From Salmonella bongori NCTC 12419 (GTDB lineage: Bacteria; Pseudomonadota; Gammaproteobacteria; Enterobacterales; Enterobacteriaceae): DNA of 64,000 nt. Location of the stretch: positions 2,046,001 through 2,110,000 of the forward strand of contig NC_015761.1 of NCBI RefSeq assembly GCF_000252995.1, written 5' to 3'. Positions 44,157 to 53,121 of the stretch are shown one piece after another (position 1 is the stretch's first letter; every line of letters begins with the position of its first letter). The notes beneath the pieces are model-generated. The model was not told where the DNA came from. It searched no databases and saw only the letters and a list, made by a program, of their open reading frames with translations. The translations under genes and the position numbers were made by a program.

Positions 44157-45380
44157 TCATCCCCGAATATCTGCAATAAATTGGCTCAGCACATTCTCTT
44201 TATTGAGCGTGCGTTCGGCGTATTCACGTGCCGCCGCGTTGTTTTTCGGCATGGCGAGCGCCCGGGTAATACCGGCCACCAGCGCGTCGACCGACTCCGG
44301 TTCCACGCAAACGGCAATATCCGGATAGCGCGTACAAAGTTGTCCTAACTCCGTGTTCGGTTCAGCGGTAATGACCGCGTTGCCGCCAACGGCCAGAATG
44401 TTAGTCAGCTTGGAGGGCAGTACCGCGTCCGCCGCACCACGCTTTTGCACCACCAGATGGCAGTCGCCCATTTTCAGCAGTGCAGGTAGGTCGTCGTAAG
44501 GCTGAAGCGGGAAAAATTTAATATTTGGCAGGCCACGTTCGCGTGCCATATTTTCCAGACGCGACTTACCGCCCCCCTGACCGACGATTGCAAACATCAA
44601 TGGTCGATCGCGCAGTTGTTCCGCGGCGTCAACCACCTTTTCCAGCCCCTGCTTTTCGCCGATGTTGCCGGAATAGAGGACGATGTTTTTATCTTCGGGC
44701 AAGCCGAGTCGCTGTCGCAAAGCCGCCACATCCGCATCACTAACCTTCTGAAAACGCGCCACCTCTGACCAGTTTGGGAAAAAGAGAATTTTTTCCGCTG
44801 CCACGCCCTTTTCCCGCGCTTTATTTATCATGGAGCGAGAGATAGTCGAGACGTTATCAACATGATGTAGTGCGCTGCGTTCAAAGGCCGCCGCTAATCG
44901 CGCGACATTGCCGCGCTTGCCTTTTCCCGCCATCCCTAAGCCGAGCATGGCATCCACTTCGTAATCCTGAATATGGAGTACAGTACGCGCGCCGGAGAGT
45001 TTCGCCAGCAGACGCATTCCTGGCGTGCAAAAGAGCGTCGGCACGACGCCGATAATCCGATCCGGCTTCCAGCGACGCTGGGCCATCAGCGGGAAAAAAC
45101 TGCTCAGTGCAAAGCTACCCAGATGAAGCAGTCGTTTTAAGGTGGAGGGTTGTTTCGGCACATACAGCGGGCAGCGCCAGACGGTAACCTCGCCCGCTTC
45201 CCGACGATACCGCCAGGCGGAATAGCGCTCGCCAATCTTCCATTGAGGGTAGTACGGCGGGGCGGTAATCACCCGCACCTCATGGCCTTCCCGCGCCATC
45301 CACTCCACCATTTCGCCGGTGTATTTGCCGATGCCCGTCAGTTCTGGCGAATAGTTAATGCCATAGACCAGGATCTTCAT
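44157..45380 (-). CDS. wcaI: Colanic acid glycosyltransferase WcaI
   Basis: This 407-residue GT4 glycosyltransferase is thought to add fucose during colanic acid unit assembly. N-terminal INYSPELTGIGKYTGEMVEWM, VVPTLFCTPG and YSGNIGEKQGLEKVVDAA are visible. It overlaps gmm by four bases at its start and runs directly into cpsB. Length and order match E. coli WcaI. Confidence 0.95.
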   Translation of the reverse strand: MKILVYGINYSPELTGIGKYTGEMVEWMAREGHEVRVITAPPYYPQWKIGERYSAWRYRREAGEVTVWRCPLYVPKQPSTLKRLLHLGSFALSSFFPLMAQRRWKPDRIIGVVPTLFCTPGMRLLAKLSGARTVLHIQDYEVDAMLGLGMAGKGKRGNVARLAAAFERSALHHVDNVSTISRSMINKAREKGVAAEKILFFPNWSEVARFQKVSDADVAALRQRLGLPEDKNIVLYSGNIGEKQGLEKVVDAAEQLRDRPLMFAIVGQGGGKSRLENMARERGLPNIKFFPLQPYDDLPALLKMGDCHLVVQKRGAADAVLPSKLTNILAVGGNAVITAEPNTELGQLCTRYPDIAVCVEPESVDALVAGITRALAMPKNNAAAREYAERTLNKENVLSQFIADIRG

Positions 45381-45850
45381 AATCCCACCGCCTGAGCATC
45401 AGGAAGAAAGTAGGCCCGACTGTTATCATGAATATTGTCGCCTGCCAGAAGCTGTGCCGGCGTCAGCCAGCGGTAACTGCCATGCTGGGCGTCAGGCAGG
45501 TGTAAATCGCTCTCCGCCACGCGCAGACGAAAGCCGAGCACGATATAGTGAGTTGAGAAATCCTCACCGGAAAAGTTGTCGTCATAGAAGTGCTGCCAGA
45601 CACCATAAAACGTCCCTGCCGCCAGCGGCAGACGCACGCCCAGTTCCGCCTGCGTCAGGCGTGCAAAGGCGGCCTCCAGCGTTTCGTCTTTGCATACCCT
45701 CCCCCCCGGCACAAACCAGTAGCCCTGCGCCGGACGGTTAAGACGCTGGCCCAGCAGAATTTCTCCCTGCCCGTTTTCCACGATGAAATCGAGGGAGATA
45801 AGAGGCGTGGAACGTACCACGGCGGCAAAATCTTCCTGACGTAAAAACAT
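45377..45850 (-). CDS. gmm: GDP-mannose mannosyl hydrolase Gmm (WcaH, NudD)
   Basis: This 157-residue Nudix-related hydrolase splits GDP-mannose (and GDP-glucose) into GDP and the sugar, possibly tuning the GDP-mannose pool. The altered Nudix box is visible as GGRVCKDETLEAAFARLTQAELG, lacking the standard REXXEE core, as is usual for this subfamily. A GTG at 45856 opens the frame, but ATG 45850 gives the standard MFLRQEDF. It lies 2 bases after the fcl stop. Confidence 0.95.
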   Translation of the reverse strand: MFLRQEDFAAVVRSTPLISLDFIVENGQGEILLGQRLNRPAQGYWFVPGGRVCKDETLEAAFARLTQAELGVRLPLAAGTFYGVWQHFYDDNFSGEDFSTHYIVLGFRLRVAESDLHLPDAQHGSYRWLTPAQLLAGDNIHDNSRAYFLPDAQAVGL

Positions 45851-45852
45851 TG

Positions 45853-46818
45853 TCACCCCCGGAACCGCTGCTGATTCTCAAGGAACCACTGGTAGGTGCT
45901 GGCCAGACCCGCTTCCAGCGACATTTCGTGATACCAGCCAAGCTGGTGCAGGCGCGTGACGTCAAGCAATTTACGCGGCGTGCCGTCCGGCTTCGCGGCA
46001 TCAAACACCACCCGGCCCTGGTAACCCACCACCTTTGCGATGGTCTGCGCCAGCTCGCGGATGGTGCAGTCCACGCCGGTGCCGACGTTAATATGCGACA
46101 GCATCGGGTCGGTGTTCTCCTGCCACACTTCCCGCGCCAGCTCCATCACGTGGATGCTGGCCGCCGCCATATCGTCAACGTGCAGAAATTCGCGCATTGG
46201 CGTCCCGCTGCCCCACACCACCACGTCCGGCGCATTATGCTGCGCGGCCTCATGGAAGCGGCGCAGCAGCGCCGGGATCACGTGTGAATTGTCCGGATGA
46301 AAATTGTCATGCGGGCCGTACAGGTTGGTCGGCATCACCGAACGGTAGTCGCGACCATACTGACGGTTGTAGGACTCGCACAGTTTAATTCCGGCGATTT
46401 TGGCGATGGCATACGGCTCATTGGTTGGCTCCAGCGTCCCCTGCAGCAGTTCGCTTTCCGCTATCGGCTGCCTCGCCAGTTTCGGATAGATGCAGGATGA
46501 ACCGAGAAACAGCAGTTTATTCACGTTGTGCTGGTGTGCAGCATGAATGATGTTGCTCTCAATCATCATGTTCTGATAAATAAAATCCGCCGGATACGTG
46601 TTGTTAGCGACAATGCCGCCCACTTTCGCTGCCGCCAGATAGACCTGGTCAATACACGTATTCGCAAAAAATGCCTCTACCGCGCGCCCGTCAAGCAAAT
46701 CCAGCTCATCGCGGGTACGCAGCACCAGCTCCACGTCGCCGCGCTGCGCAAGCTGCCGTACAATGGCGGAGCCCACCATCCCGCGATGGCCCGCCACAAA
46801 AATTCGTTGTTTTTTCAT
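45853..46818 (-). CDS. fcl: GDP-L-fucose synthase Fcl (WcaG)
   Basis: This 321-residue epimerase-reductase converts GDP-4-keto-6-deoxymannose to GDP-L-fucose with NADPH. The Rossmann motif GHRGMVGSAIV (residues 10-20) and the catalytic Tyr-Lys pair in NEPYAIAKIAG are visible. It is placed two bases after the gmd stop and almost touches gmm, forming the GDP-fucose block with gmd. Confidence 0.97.
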   Translation of the reverse strand: MKKQRIFVAGHRGMVGSAIVRQLAQRGDVELVLRTRDELDLLDGRAVEAFFANTCIDQVYLAAAKVGGIVANNTYPADFIYQNMMIESNIIHAAHQHNVNKLLFLGSSCIYPKLARQPIAESELLQGTLEPTNEPYAIAKIAGIKLCESYNRQYGRDYRSVMPTNLYGPHDNFHPDNSHVIPALLRRFHEAAQHNAPDVVVWGSGTPMREFLHVDDMAAASIHVMELAREVWQENTDPMLSHINVGTGVDCTIRELAQTIAKVVGYQGRVVFDAAKPDGTPRKLLDVTRLHQLGWYHEMSLEAGLASTYQWFLENQQRFRG

Positions 46819-46820
46819 TC

Positions 46821-47942
46821 TCAGGACTCCAGCGCGATGGCTACCTCATAACCATGTGACTTCAGCAGTGAGTGTTTTTTCGCAGCCTCCAGATCGTTCG
46901 CCACCATCTCTGACACCATTTCTGACAGAGTGATTTCCGGTTTCCAGCCCAGTTTCTCATGCGCTTTGGACGGGTCGCCCAGCAGGGTCTCCACTTCAGC
47001 CGGACGGAAATAGCGCGGATCAACGGCCACAATCACATCCCCCGGTTTTACGCCCGGCGCATCGTGGCCGGTCACGGATACCACGATCCCTTTTTCATCA
47101 ATGCCTTCGCCTTCAAAGCGCAGTTTGATCCCCAGCTGCGCCGCCGCCATTTCCACAAACTGGCGTACGGAGTACTGCACACCGGTGGCAATGACGAAAT
47201 CTTCCGGCTGCTCCTGCTGTAACATCATCCACTGCATCCGCACGTAATCCTTCGCATGGCCCCAGTCGCGCAGCGAGTCCATGTTGCCGAGATACAGGCA
47301 GGACTCCAGCCCCTGGGCAATATTGGCAATGGCGCGGGTAATTTTACGGGTGACGAAGGTTTCGCCGCGGCGCGGGGATTCATGGTTAAACAGAATGCCG
47401 TTACAGGCATAAATACCATAGGATTCACGGTAGTTGACGGTTATCCAGTAGGCGTACAGTTTTGCCACCGCATAGGGGGAACGCGGGTAGAACGGCGTGG
47501 TCTCTTTCTGTGGGATCTCCTGCACCAGACCGTACAGTTCAGAGGTGGAGGCCTGGTAGAAACGGGTTTTCTTTTCAAGCCCGAGGAAACGGATCGCCTC
47601 CAGCAGGCGCAGCGTGCCCATCGCATCCACATCGGCGGTATATTCCGGCGACTCAAACGAAACTGCCACGTGGCTCATCGCCCCCAGGTTGTAGACCTCA
47701 TCCGGCTGTACTTCCTGTAAAATGCGGGTCAGGTTGGAGGAGTCAGTCAGGTCGCCATAGTGCAGATGAAATTTCGGGTTGCTGCTGTGAGGGTCCTGAT
47801 AGATATGATCCACGCGCTCGGTATTAAACGATGATGCGCGGCGCTTGATACCGTGTACCTCATACCCTTTTTCCAGCAGAAATTCTGCCAGGTAAGAACC
47901 ATCCTGTCCGGTTACGCCAGTAATAAGAGCGACTTTTGACAT
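46821..47942 (-). CDS. gmd: GDP-mannose 4,6-dehydratase Gmd
   Basis: This 373-residue short-chain dehydrogenase makes GDP-4-keto-6-deoxymannose from GDP-mannose. The NADP motif TGVTGQDGSYLAEFLL (residues 8-23), the catalytic STSELYG and YPRSPYAVAK are visible. Upstream in-frame starts exist (48023, 47948). The SD-like GAGGAA sits too close to 47948 but about nine bases from 47942, where the canonical MSKVALITG begins. Confidence 0.97.
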   Translation of the reverse strand: MSKVALITGVTGQDGSYLAEFLLEKGYEVHGIKRRASSFNTERVDHIYQDPHSSNPKFHLHYGDLTDSSNLTRILQEVQPDEVYNLGAMSHVAVSFESPEYTADVDAMGTLRLLEAIRFLGLEKKTRFYQASTSELYGLVQEIPQKETTPFYPRSPYAVAKLYAYWITVNYRESYGIYACNGILFNHESPRRGETFVTRKITRAIANIAQGLESCLYLGNMDSLRDWGHAKDYVRMQWMMLQQEQPEDFVIATGVQYSVRQFVEMAAAQLGIKLRFEGEGIDEKGIVVSVTGHDAPGVKPGDVIVAVDPRYFRPAEVETLLGDPSKAHEKLGWKPEITLSEMVSEMVANDLEAAKKHSLLKSHGYEVAIALES

Positions 47943-47965
47943 TTTCATTTCCTCAAATAGTCCCG

Positions 47966-48520
47966 TTAGGGAGTAACTTTCTGAACGCGCTGGCGCGTTA
48001 CCACTGCGGGATTGCCCCGACAAATCACATTTGCCGGTAATGATTTAAATACGCTGCTGCGCGCACCAACGACGGTGCCATGACCTATCGTCACACCGGG
48101 CGCGACGAAAACATCGGTCGCCAGCCAACATTTTTCGCCAATAACAATCGGCGCGGCGTTAATATCGAAATGGGCGCTGGTATAATCATGGCTACCGGTA
48201 CATAAATAACTTTTTTGTGAAATAACCGTATGCGCGCCAATGTTAATTTCACCCAACGTATATAACACGGCGTCGTCGCCTACCCAGGCATAATCGCCAA
48301 CGGTTAATTTCCACGGGTAAGTAATTTTCACTGACGGCCTGATAACCACATCTTTTCCAATTCTGGCGCCAAACAGACGCAGTAAAAAGGCTCGCCAGCG
48401 ATACATTATTTGCGGCGACCCGGCGAATAATGTCGCCTGTACCGCCCACCATAATTGTACTTTTAGTGCATTAGCGCCGCGGAACCCTTTCGGCACCGTA
48501 AAGCCGCTAAGATCCTGCAT
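47966..48520 (-). CDS. wcaF: Colanic acid acetyltransferase WcaF
   Basis: This 184-residue left-handed beta-helix acyltransferase shows hexapeptide repeats (IGAHTVISQKSYL, IGEKCWLATDVFVAPGVTIGHGTVVGARSSV). It probably O-acetylates the first fucose of the colanic acid repeat, using acetyl-CoA. It lies between wcaE and gmd and matches the E. coli order. Confidence 0.95.
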   Translation of the reverse strand: MQDLSGFTVPKGFRGANALKVQLWWAVQATLFAGSPQIMYRWRAFLLRLFGARIGKDVVIRPSVKITYPWKLTVGDYAWVGDDAVLYTLGEINIGAHTVISQKSYLCTGSHDYTSAHFDINAAPIVIGEKCWLATDVFVAPGVTIGHGTVVGARSSVFKSLPANVICRGNPAVVTRQRVQKVTP

Positions 48521-48535
48521 AATAACTCCTGATGA

Positions 48536-49282
48536 TTAGACTTTGTTATACCGCGCTTTTGTTTTCCCCGTCGTTTTCAGACGCACTAAATAAGATAATT
48601 GTGCCCAAAATCCCGGTACACGTAATATTTTCCGCTGTACATTTCTTGCATCCCGGCATAATTCCAGGTTATTCGAGGTTGACACGCCACCCATCGAAAA
48701 TTCAGATACCAGCCCTTTAATTCGCCGGAAAGGATACCCTGCTTTATAGAGACGCGCCGCCAGCGCATAATCAGAAGAAACATGATATTGCAGATCATAG
48801 GGATGCTGTTTTAACCCTGCCGTTGGGAAAAATATCGCCTGATGACTGGCTGGCAAACTATGGTAGATATAACAGCCAGGCTTAGCCTTCCGGCATATTT
48901 TATGCCCGCCGCCAAAATCCAGCAGTGCATCGCCAATATACATCGCCTCGCTCTTTTGCCGCGCCAGTTGGCGAACAAACAGCGCGGCATCATCGTGAAA
49001 AACATCGCCAGAATTAAGGAACAACGTATAGCGCCCCTGCGCCAACGCAATGCCTTTGTTCATGGCATCATAAATACCGCGATCTTTTTCACTGACAAAA
49101 CGCAGGTTAAACTCACCGTTACGTTTTTGTAGAAATTCGCGCGTGCCGTCCTCCGAACCGCCATCGACAACGATCCATTCAAAAGACAGACCAGGATCGC
49201 GCGCCAGATTACGCAGCGAGCGCCAGGTTTTTACTACCCCTTCGTAATTGCGGAAGGCGACAGTAACGACGCTTAAAAACAT
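48536..49282 (-). CDS. wcaE: Colanic acid glycosyltransferase WcaE
   Basis: This 248-residue GT2 glycosyltransferase has N-terminal MFLSVVTVAFRNYEGVVKTW, WIVVDGGSEDGT and the DxD-like LFLNSGDVF. It is predicted to transfer fucose (role assigned in E. coli by analogy). It is downstream of wcaD by 12 bases. The low G+C of this gene and of the end of wcaD differs from gmd/fcl/cpsG, giving the cluster a mosaic look. Confidence 0.94.
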   Translation of the reverse strand: MFLSVVTVAFRNYEGVVKTWRSLRNLARDPGLSFEWIVVDGGSEDGTREFLQKRNGEFNLRFVSEKDRGIYDAMNKGIALAQGRYTLFLNSGDVFHDDAALFVRQLARQKSEAMYIGDALLDFGGGHKICRKAKPGCYIYHSLPASHQAIFFPTAGLKQHPYDLQYHVSSDYALAARLYKAGYPFRRIKGLVSEFSMGGVSTSNNLELCRDARNVQRKILRVPGFWAQLSYLVRLKTTGKTKARYNKV

Positions 49283-49294
49283 ACAACCACCCCG

Positions 49295-50509
49295 TTATGA
49301 AATTTTTAACGCCTTGCGCAAAATGAACGGACAAACGATTAAAAAAGCATATTCCGGACTAAATATTGAACCGGTAAAAAATAGCGATACCGGCGTAAAA
49401 AGATAGAGCTGCACCCGAAAATTGCGATTATCGCCAAACGCATTTAGCGCCATTTTTAAAACTTTCCCCGTATACCACAGCGCCATTAACACAGCGAACC
49501 AGGAAAAATAAATAATTAGCAGATACAATCCATTGTCTATGGTTTTTCCGACATCCGCACCGTTAAAGATTCCGAATGATGCAACATATTCATAAAGTGA
49601 GCCAAATCTGACTACACCATCAATATGGGTCAAAGAATATCCAACCATGACTAATGGCCCTACAATACGATAATAAGACGATGAACCTTCCGTCCCTAAA
49701 TCGCCAAGACGTGTCGCGATATAAGGAAACGCAATAATTATCCCAACCAAAAACAGGGTTAATGAGACCAGCGCCAGCGGCAGTTTTTTCTTTATCGCAT
49801 CCTTATTCAAATATTGGAACGCCCATTCCAGCAGGTAAAACAGGATAAAGGTCATTACCCCTGAAAATGATCCTGATAATATTATCCCTGCCAGAATCAT
49901 AGCATCGCTTTTCGGTGTTTTGATACCAAACTGTTTGATGCTAAGCCAAATTGAGATTAGTGCCAAAGCGAAAAATGCCGGTTCGAAATAAAGTGCAGTA
50001 GTACGTTTGCCGCCAAATTTAATGAAATTCAGGACATAGCTATTACTGTAAATAAGATATTTCGAAATTCCTTCCATCATACTGCTGCCGCCAGTGAGGA
50101 TAATTTGCGCCATCTCAACCGCGGCCAGCGCTACCACCGTAGCCACCACCAGATAAAAAAAGCGTAATATCTTCCTGTGATTATGTGCGGAAATAGTTTT
50201 AAAGCGAATACTCCAGACCATCCCGATGATGACCACAATATAGACAAACAGCATCGTGGACGTGACATATTTACCAGCATTGAGCGACTGGCCGAACAAG
50301 AAGTTAAACGCCGTGAGTCCCGCGCCGACGCCTAACGCAATCATCAATTTTTTTACGCTGATGCGCTCCACAAACAGCAGTAACAACAGCGGTAAAAAAG
50401 TGACGATGGTAATAGGAAAGCTTTCCCCGAGCTGGGCAATTTTAACGTTGACCAGTAAATAAATCAGCGGCAGCAGCAGGTAGCTACAGATTCTGATAGA
50501 ACGAGACAT
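49295..50509 (-). CDS. wcaD: Colanic acid polymerase WcaD
   Basis: This 404-residue membrane protein with about ten hydrophobic segments (SYLLLPLIYLLVNVKIAQL, FPITIVTFLPLLLLLF and on) is the Wzy-type polymerase of colanic acid. The open frame extends 74 codons further up inside wcaC with a basic, atypical sequence. The canonical MSRSIRICSYLLLP start at 50509 is therefore taken, overlapping the wcaC end by 26 bases. Confidence 0.95.
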   Translation of the reverse strand: MSRSIRICSYLLLPLIYLLVNVKIAQLGESFPITIVTFLPLLLLLFVERISVKKLMIALGVGAGLTAFNFLFGQSLNAGKYVTSTMLFVYIVVIIGMVWSIRFKTISAHNHRKILRFFYLVVATVVALAAVEMAQIILTGGSSMMEGISKYLIYSNSYVLNFIKFGGKRTTALYFEPAFFALALISIWLSIKQFGIKTPKSDAMILAGIILSGSFSGVMTFILFYLLEWAFQYLNKDAIKKKLPLALVSLTLFLVGIIIAFPYIATRLGDLGTEGSSSYYRIVGPLVMVGYSLTHIDGVVRFGSLYEYVASFGIFNGADVGKTIDNGLYLLIIYFSWFAVLMALWYTGKVLKMALNAFGDNRNFRVQLYLFTPVSLFFTGSIFSPEYAFLIVCPFILRKALKIS

Positions 50510-51701
50510 ACTCCTCCAGCATCTGTTGGCCGCTGTACGCAGCGCGACTACGGGCGCGAAAGGCATCCAGCGTTGCGCCGAATACCGCCTGAGCGATTTC
50601 TGGCTTACTCTGCTGAACCAGGCGCAGTACATCTGTAGCAGCAAAGGTTTGACCGCCGGATTTCGCCAGCACCTCCTGCGCCGCCTCGCTGTGGGTGGCG
50701 AGCACCGGTACGCCGATGGAGAGCGCTTCACACAAAATCAGCGGATAGTTATCGACCCGCGAACTAAAAACCAGCGCATCCATTTCATTGAGGGCACTCA
50801 TTAATTTACGTTTATCGGTTTCAAAACCGTGATTAACGACGTTTTCCCCGCTAAAAGGCGAAAATTTACCGAAGGTATGCAGTTCAATTTTTTCACCCAG
50901 CGCCATGATGTCGCGTACCAGCCGCTGATCGGTTTTACCGTCGTAACGTAAATCATGCGCCACAATGGCAATTCGCGGTTTGCCCGGATTCTGCGGCACA
51001 GGAGATAGCTGCGCGAGAATCGCCTCGGTCGCCAGATCGATACCGTTGTTAATAATCTGGCAGCGCCCTGCGCCATAAACGCTGTTAAAGGCCTCAGCCA
51101 CGTGCTGGCTCGGCGAAATAAACTGGCAGCCCAGCCGCAGCATGTCCCGAAAGCGCTGACGTTTGTCGTCAATAAGCTGATGCGCCCGATCCACCTTCAC
51201 CGGTGGGTAATTACTTAGTGTCGGGCATTTTTGACAGCCGCGTTTCCAGCCGTCGCAACCGTCGGTAAAGGCGCAGCGCCCGGTGACGCTCCAGTGATCA
51301 TGCAACGTCCAGACCAGCGTGACGTCTGGTTTTTGCGCTTTGATTTTTTCGCAAAACGCCACGATATCCGCCAGGTTCAGCCAGTAACTGTGCAGAACAT
51401 GAAAATGTAGCACCAGCGGGCCGGATGTCCGGATAACCGTGCGGTAAAGGTTATCAAGATTGCCAAACAGATCGCGGTTAACAAAACGAAACAGCGCGAT
51501 GTTGGCGATGGCCGTGAGGCGCGGCGTCTGTTTTATCACCTGCGGATAGTGGTGATGGCTGACGCTTTTTTTTCCACCCTTGCCATAGCCATAGACAAAA
51601 CGCGATGTCAGCCCTTTTTGCAGTGCCCGCAGATGAAGATCCAGCGCTACACCTGCCGCGCCGCCTTCCGCCAGGCGGACATTAAATTGCAGAATATTCA
51701 T
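50484..51701 (-). CDS. wcaC: Colanic acid glycosyltransferase WcaC
   Basis: This 405-residue GT4 glycosyltransferase is proposed to add galactose to the growing unit. MNILQFNVRLAEGGAAGVAL, HFHVLHSYWLN, a Cys-rich GRCAFTDGCDGWKRGCQKCP and the late SSRVDNYPLILCEALSIG are visible. The frame extends 55 codons further up, but ATG 51701 overlaps the wcaB stop and gives the family start. Confidence 0.95.
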   Translation of the reverse strand: MNILQFNVRLAEGGAAGVALDLHLRALQKGLTSRFVYGYGKGGKKSVSHHHYPQVIKQTPRLTAIANIALFRFVNRDLFGNLDNLYRTVIRTSGPLVLHFHVLHSYWLNLADIVAFCEKIKAQKPDVTLVWTLHDHWSVTGRCAFTDGCDGWKRGCQKCPTLSNYPPVKVDRAHQLIDDKRQRFRDMLRLGCQFISPSQHVAEAFNSVYGAGRCQIINNGIDLATEAILAQLSPVPQNPGKPRIAIVAHDLRYDGKTDQRLVRDIMALGEKIELHTFGKFSPFSGENVVNHGFETDKRKLMSALNEMDALVFSSRVDNYPLILCEALSIGVPVLATHSEAAQEVLAKSGGQTFAATDVLRLVQQSKPEIAQAVFGATLDAFRARSRAAYSGQQMLEEYVSFYQNL

Positions 51702-52189
51702 GTGCTGACCTTCACCCGTGCTTTTTCTCCTGTCACTAACGCATGGTCCGGAATACTGTCCAGCACCACGCTGCCGGCGCCAATCGTAACGTGATTGCCG
51801 ATAGTAATGTCGCCAAGCAGGATGACATTCGCCCCCAGCTCGACGCCGTTGCCAATCACCGGACACGCCAGGCTGTCCGCGCCGCGATTACCAATGGTGA
51901 CGCCGTGGCGGATGGTAAAATCGTCGCCTGCCACCACATGTTTGTTGATCACCACAGCGTAACCATGATGGATAGTGAACCGCCGGCCAATGGTTGCCGC
52001 CGCCTGGATTTCATACCCGAACAGGCATTCCGTAATCACGCGGTACAGCACCAGTACTGGCGCGGCCCACAGATTATTCAGCACATTCTTTTTGCGCCAG
52101 ACGGAACAAAAATGAGCAATACGATAGGCCAGCACCATGCAACAGGGCCGTAAACTCCAGCTATTCGCGCGCAAGTCGTCCAGCATCAT
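51698..52189 (-). CDS. wcaB: Colanic acid acetyltransferase WcaB
   Basis: This 162-163-residue serine-acetyltransferase-like hexapeptide-repeat protein (TIGRRFTIHHGYAVVIN, IGNGVELGANVILLGDITIG) probably O-acetylates a sugar of the repeat. Two adjacent ATG codons, at 52189 and 52186, could start it. The first overlaps the wcaA stop as TAATG, while the second gives the E. coli-like MLDDLRANSW. Confidence 0.94.
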   Translation of the reverse strand: MMLDDLRANSWSLRPCCMVLAYRIAHFCSVWRKKNVLNNLWAAPVLVLYRVITECLFGYEIQAAATIGRRFTIHHGYAVVINKHVVAGDDFTIRHGVTIGNRGADSLACPVIGNGVELGANVILLGDITIGNHVTIGAGSVVLDSIPDHALVTGEKARVKVST

Positions 52190-53031
52190 TATCGCCCTCG
52201 CAGTCCAGCCGCCAGGCGTTTACTATTACGTACGGAAAGTAACGTCAGTAACGTGCGCCAGGTCATTCGCTTATTGCGAATTTGGTACAACGTAAAAAGC
52301 TGGTATTTTTTGCTGGCGCGATCGAATTTATCTTTGTGCTTGCGATAAAAGTGAAAATAGCCGGAAAACTTTTTCGGCGAAGAGGTAATCTGCATCTCGC
52401 CATGGTTGATATGTAAAATTTGCGTCGCCTCTTCAACTTTCCACGGTTCGCCATACTCCACCACCATGCGCAGGAAGATGTCGTAATCCTGCGCCGCCTT
52501 GAGTTCGGTATCGAACAAACATGTTTTAAAACGCCAGGCCCAGGTAAAAACCTGATTGCCGATAATATTGCGCTTGTAGAACAGGCGCCGCGAATAAGGC
52601 GATTTCGGGTACAGCGGCAGGCTGGCGGGCTGAGAGTAGACCTCACCTTCGCACACATAGTCGTTGGCATACAAAAAGGCGTGCGTGGTGAGCTGATGCT
52701 TATGGGCCAGAAATACGCTCAGGCGGTTCGGCGTCCACTCATCATCATCATCAATACCGGTAATATAGTGCCCTTGTGCCTGTACAATAGCCTGATTGCG
52801 CACCGCGCAAGCACCGGTATTACTCTCATTGTGGGTATAGTGAACCCGTGGGTCGTTTAGCCCTTCGACAAACTGCTGTAGCTGTTCATATGCACTGGAG
52901 CAGTCATCGACGATAATCATTTCCCAGTGCGCATAATCCTGGCGCAGGACGGATTTAATCGCCCGAATTGCAAGCTGCTGCCTGTTCCAGGTAGGCATAT
53001 AAATTGAGATTAATGGGTTGTCTGTTGTCAT
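52189..53031 (-). CDS. wcaA: Colanic acid glycosyltransferase WcaA
   Basis: This 280-residue GT2 glycosyltransferase has ISIYMPTWNRQQLAIRAI, MIIVDDCSS and the DxD-type motif in TGIDDDDEWTPNRL. It is predicted to add glucuronate or another sugar of the colanic unit; the donor is not proven from sequence. It is the first glycosyltransferase gene after wzc, separated by a 90-base gap with a REP element. Confidence 0.94.
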   Translation of the reverse strand: MTTDNPLISIYMPTWNRQQLAIRAIKSVLRQDYAHWEMIIVDDCSSAYEQLQQFVEGLNDPRVHYTHNESNTGACAVRNQAIVQAQGHYITGIDDDDEWTPNRLSVFLAHKHQLTTHAFLYANDYVCEGEVYSQPASLPLYPKSPYSRRLFYKRNIIGNQVFTWAWRFKTCLFDTELKAAQDYDIFLRMVVEYGEPWKVEEATQILHINHGEMQITSSPKKFSGYFHFYRKHKDKFDRASKKYQLFTLYQIRNKRMTWRTLLTLLSVRNSKRLAAGLRGR

Positions 53032-53051
53032 ACTGGTTCCCCGGATAAATT

Positions 53052-53111
53052 TGCCAGATGGCCACGACGCGGCTTATCCGGCCTACTTTCGCAGGCCACG
53101 CCATCCGGCAC
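53052..53111. repeat. REP/BIME element between wzc and wcaA
   Basis: A REP-like palindrome starts TGCCAGATGGCC and ends GGCTTATCCGGC (53052-53082). A second, partial unit with CCATCCGGCA follows to 53111. It could protect the upstream wza-wzb-wzc mRNA or reduce downstream expression. Confidence 0.7.
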
Positions 53112-53121
53112 ATTGCATTTT

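Noticed and set aside
50510..50731. 74-codon N-terminal extension of wcaD
   Set aside because: The extension is very basic, lies in wcaC coding sequence in another frame, and is absent from known WcaD proteins.
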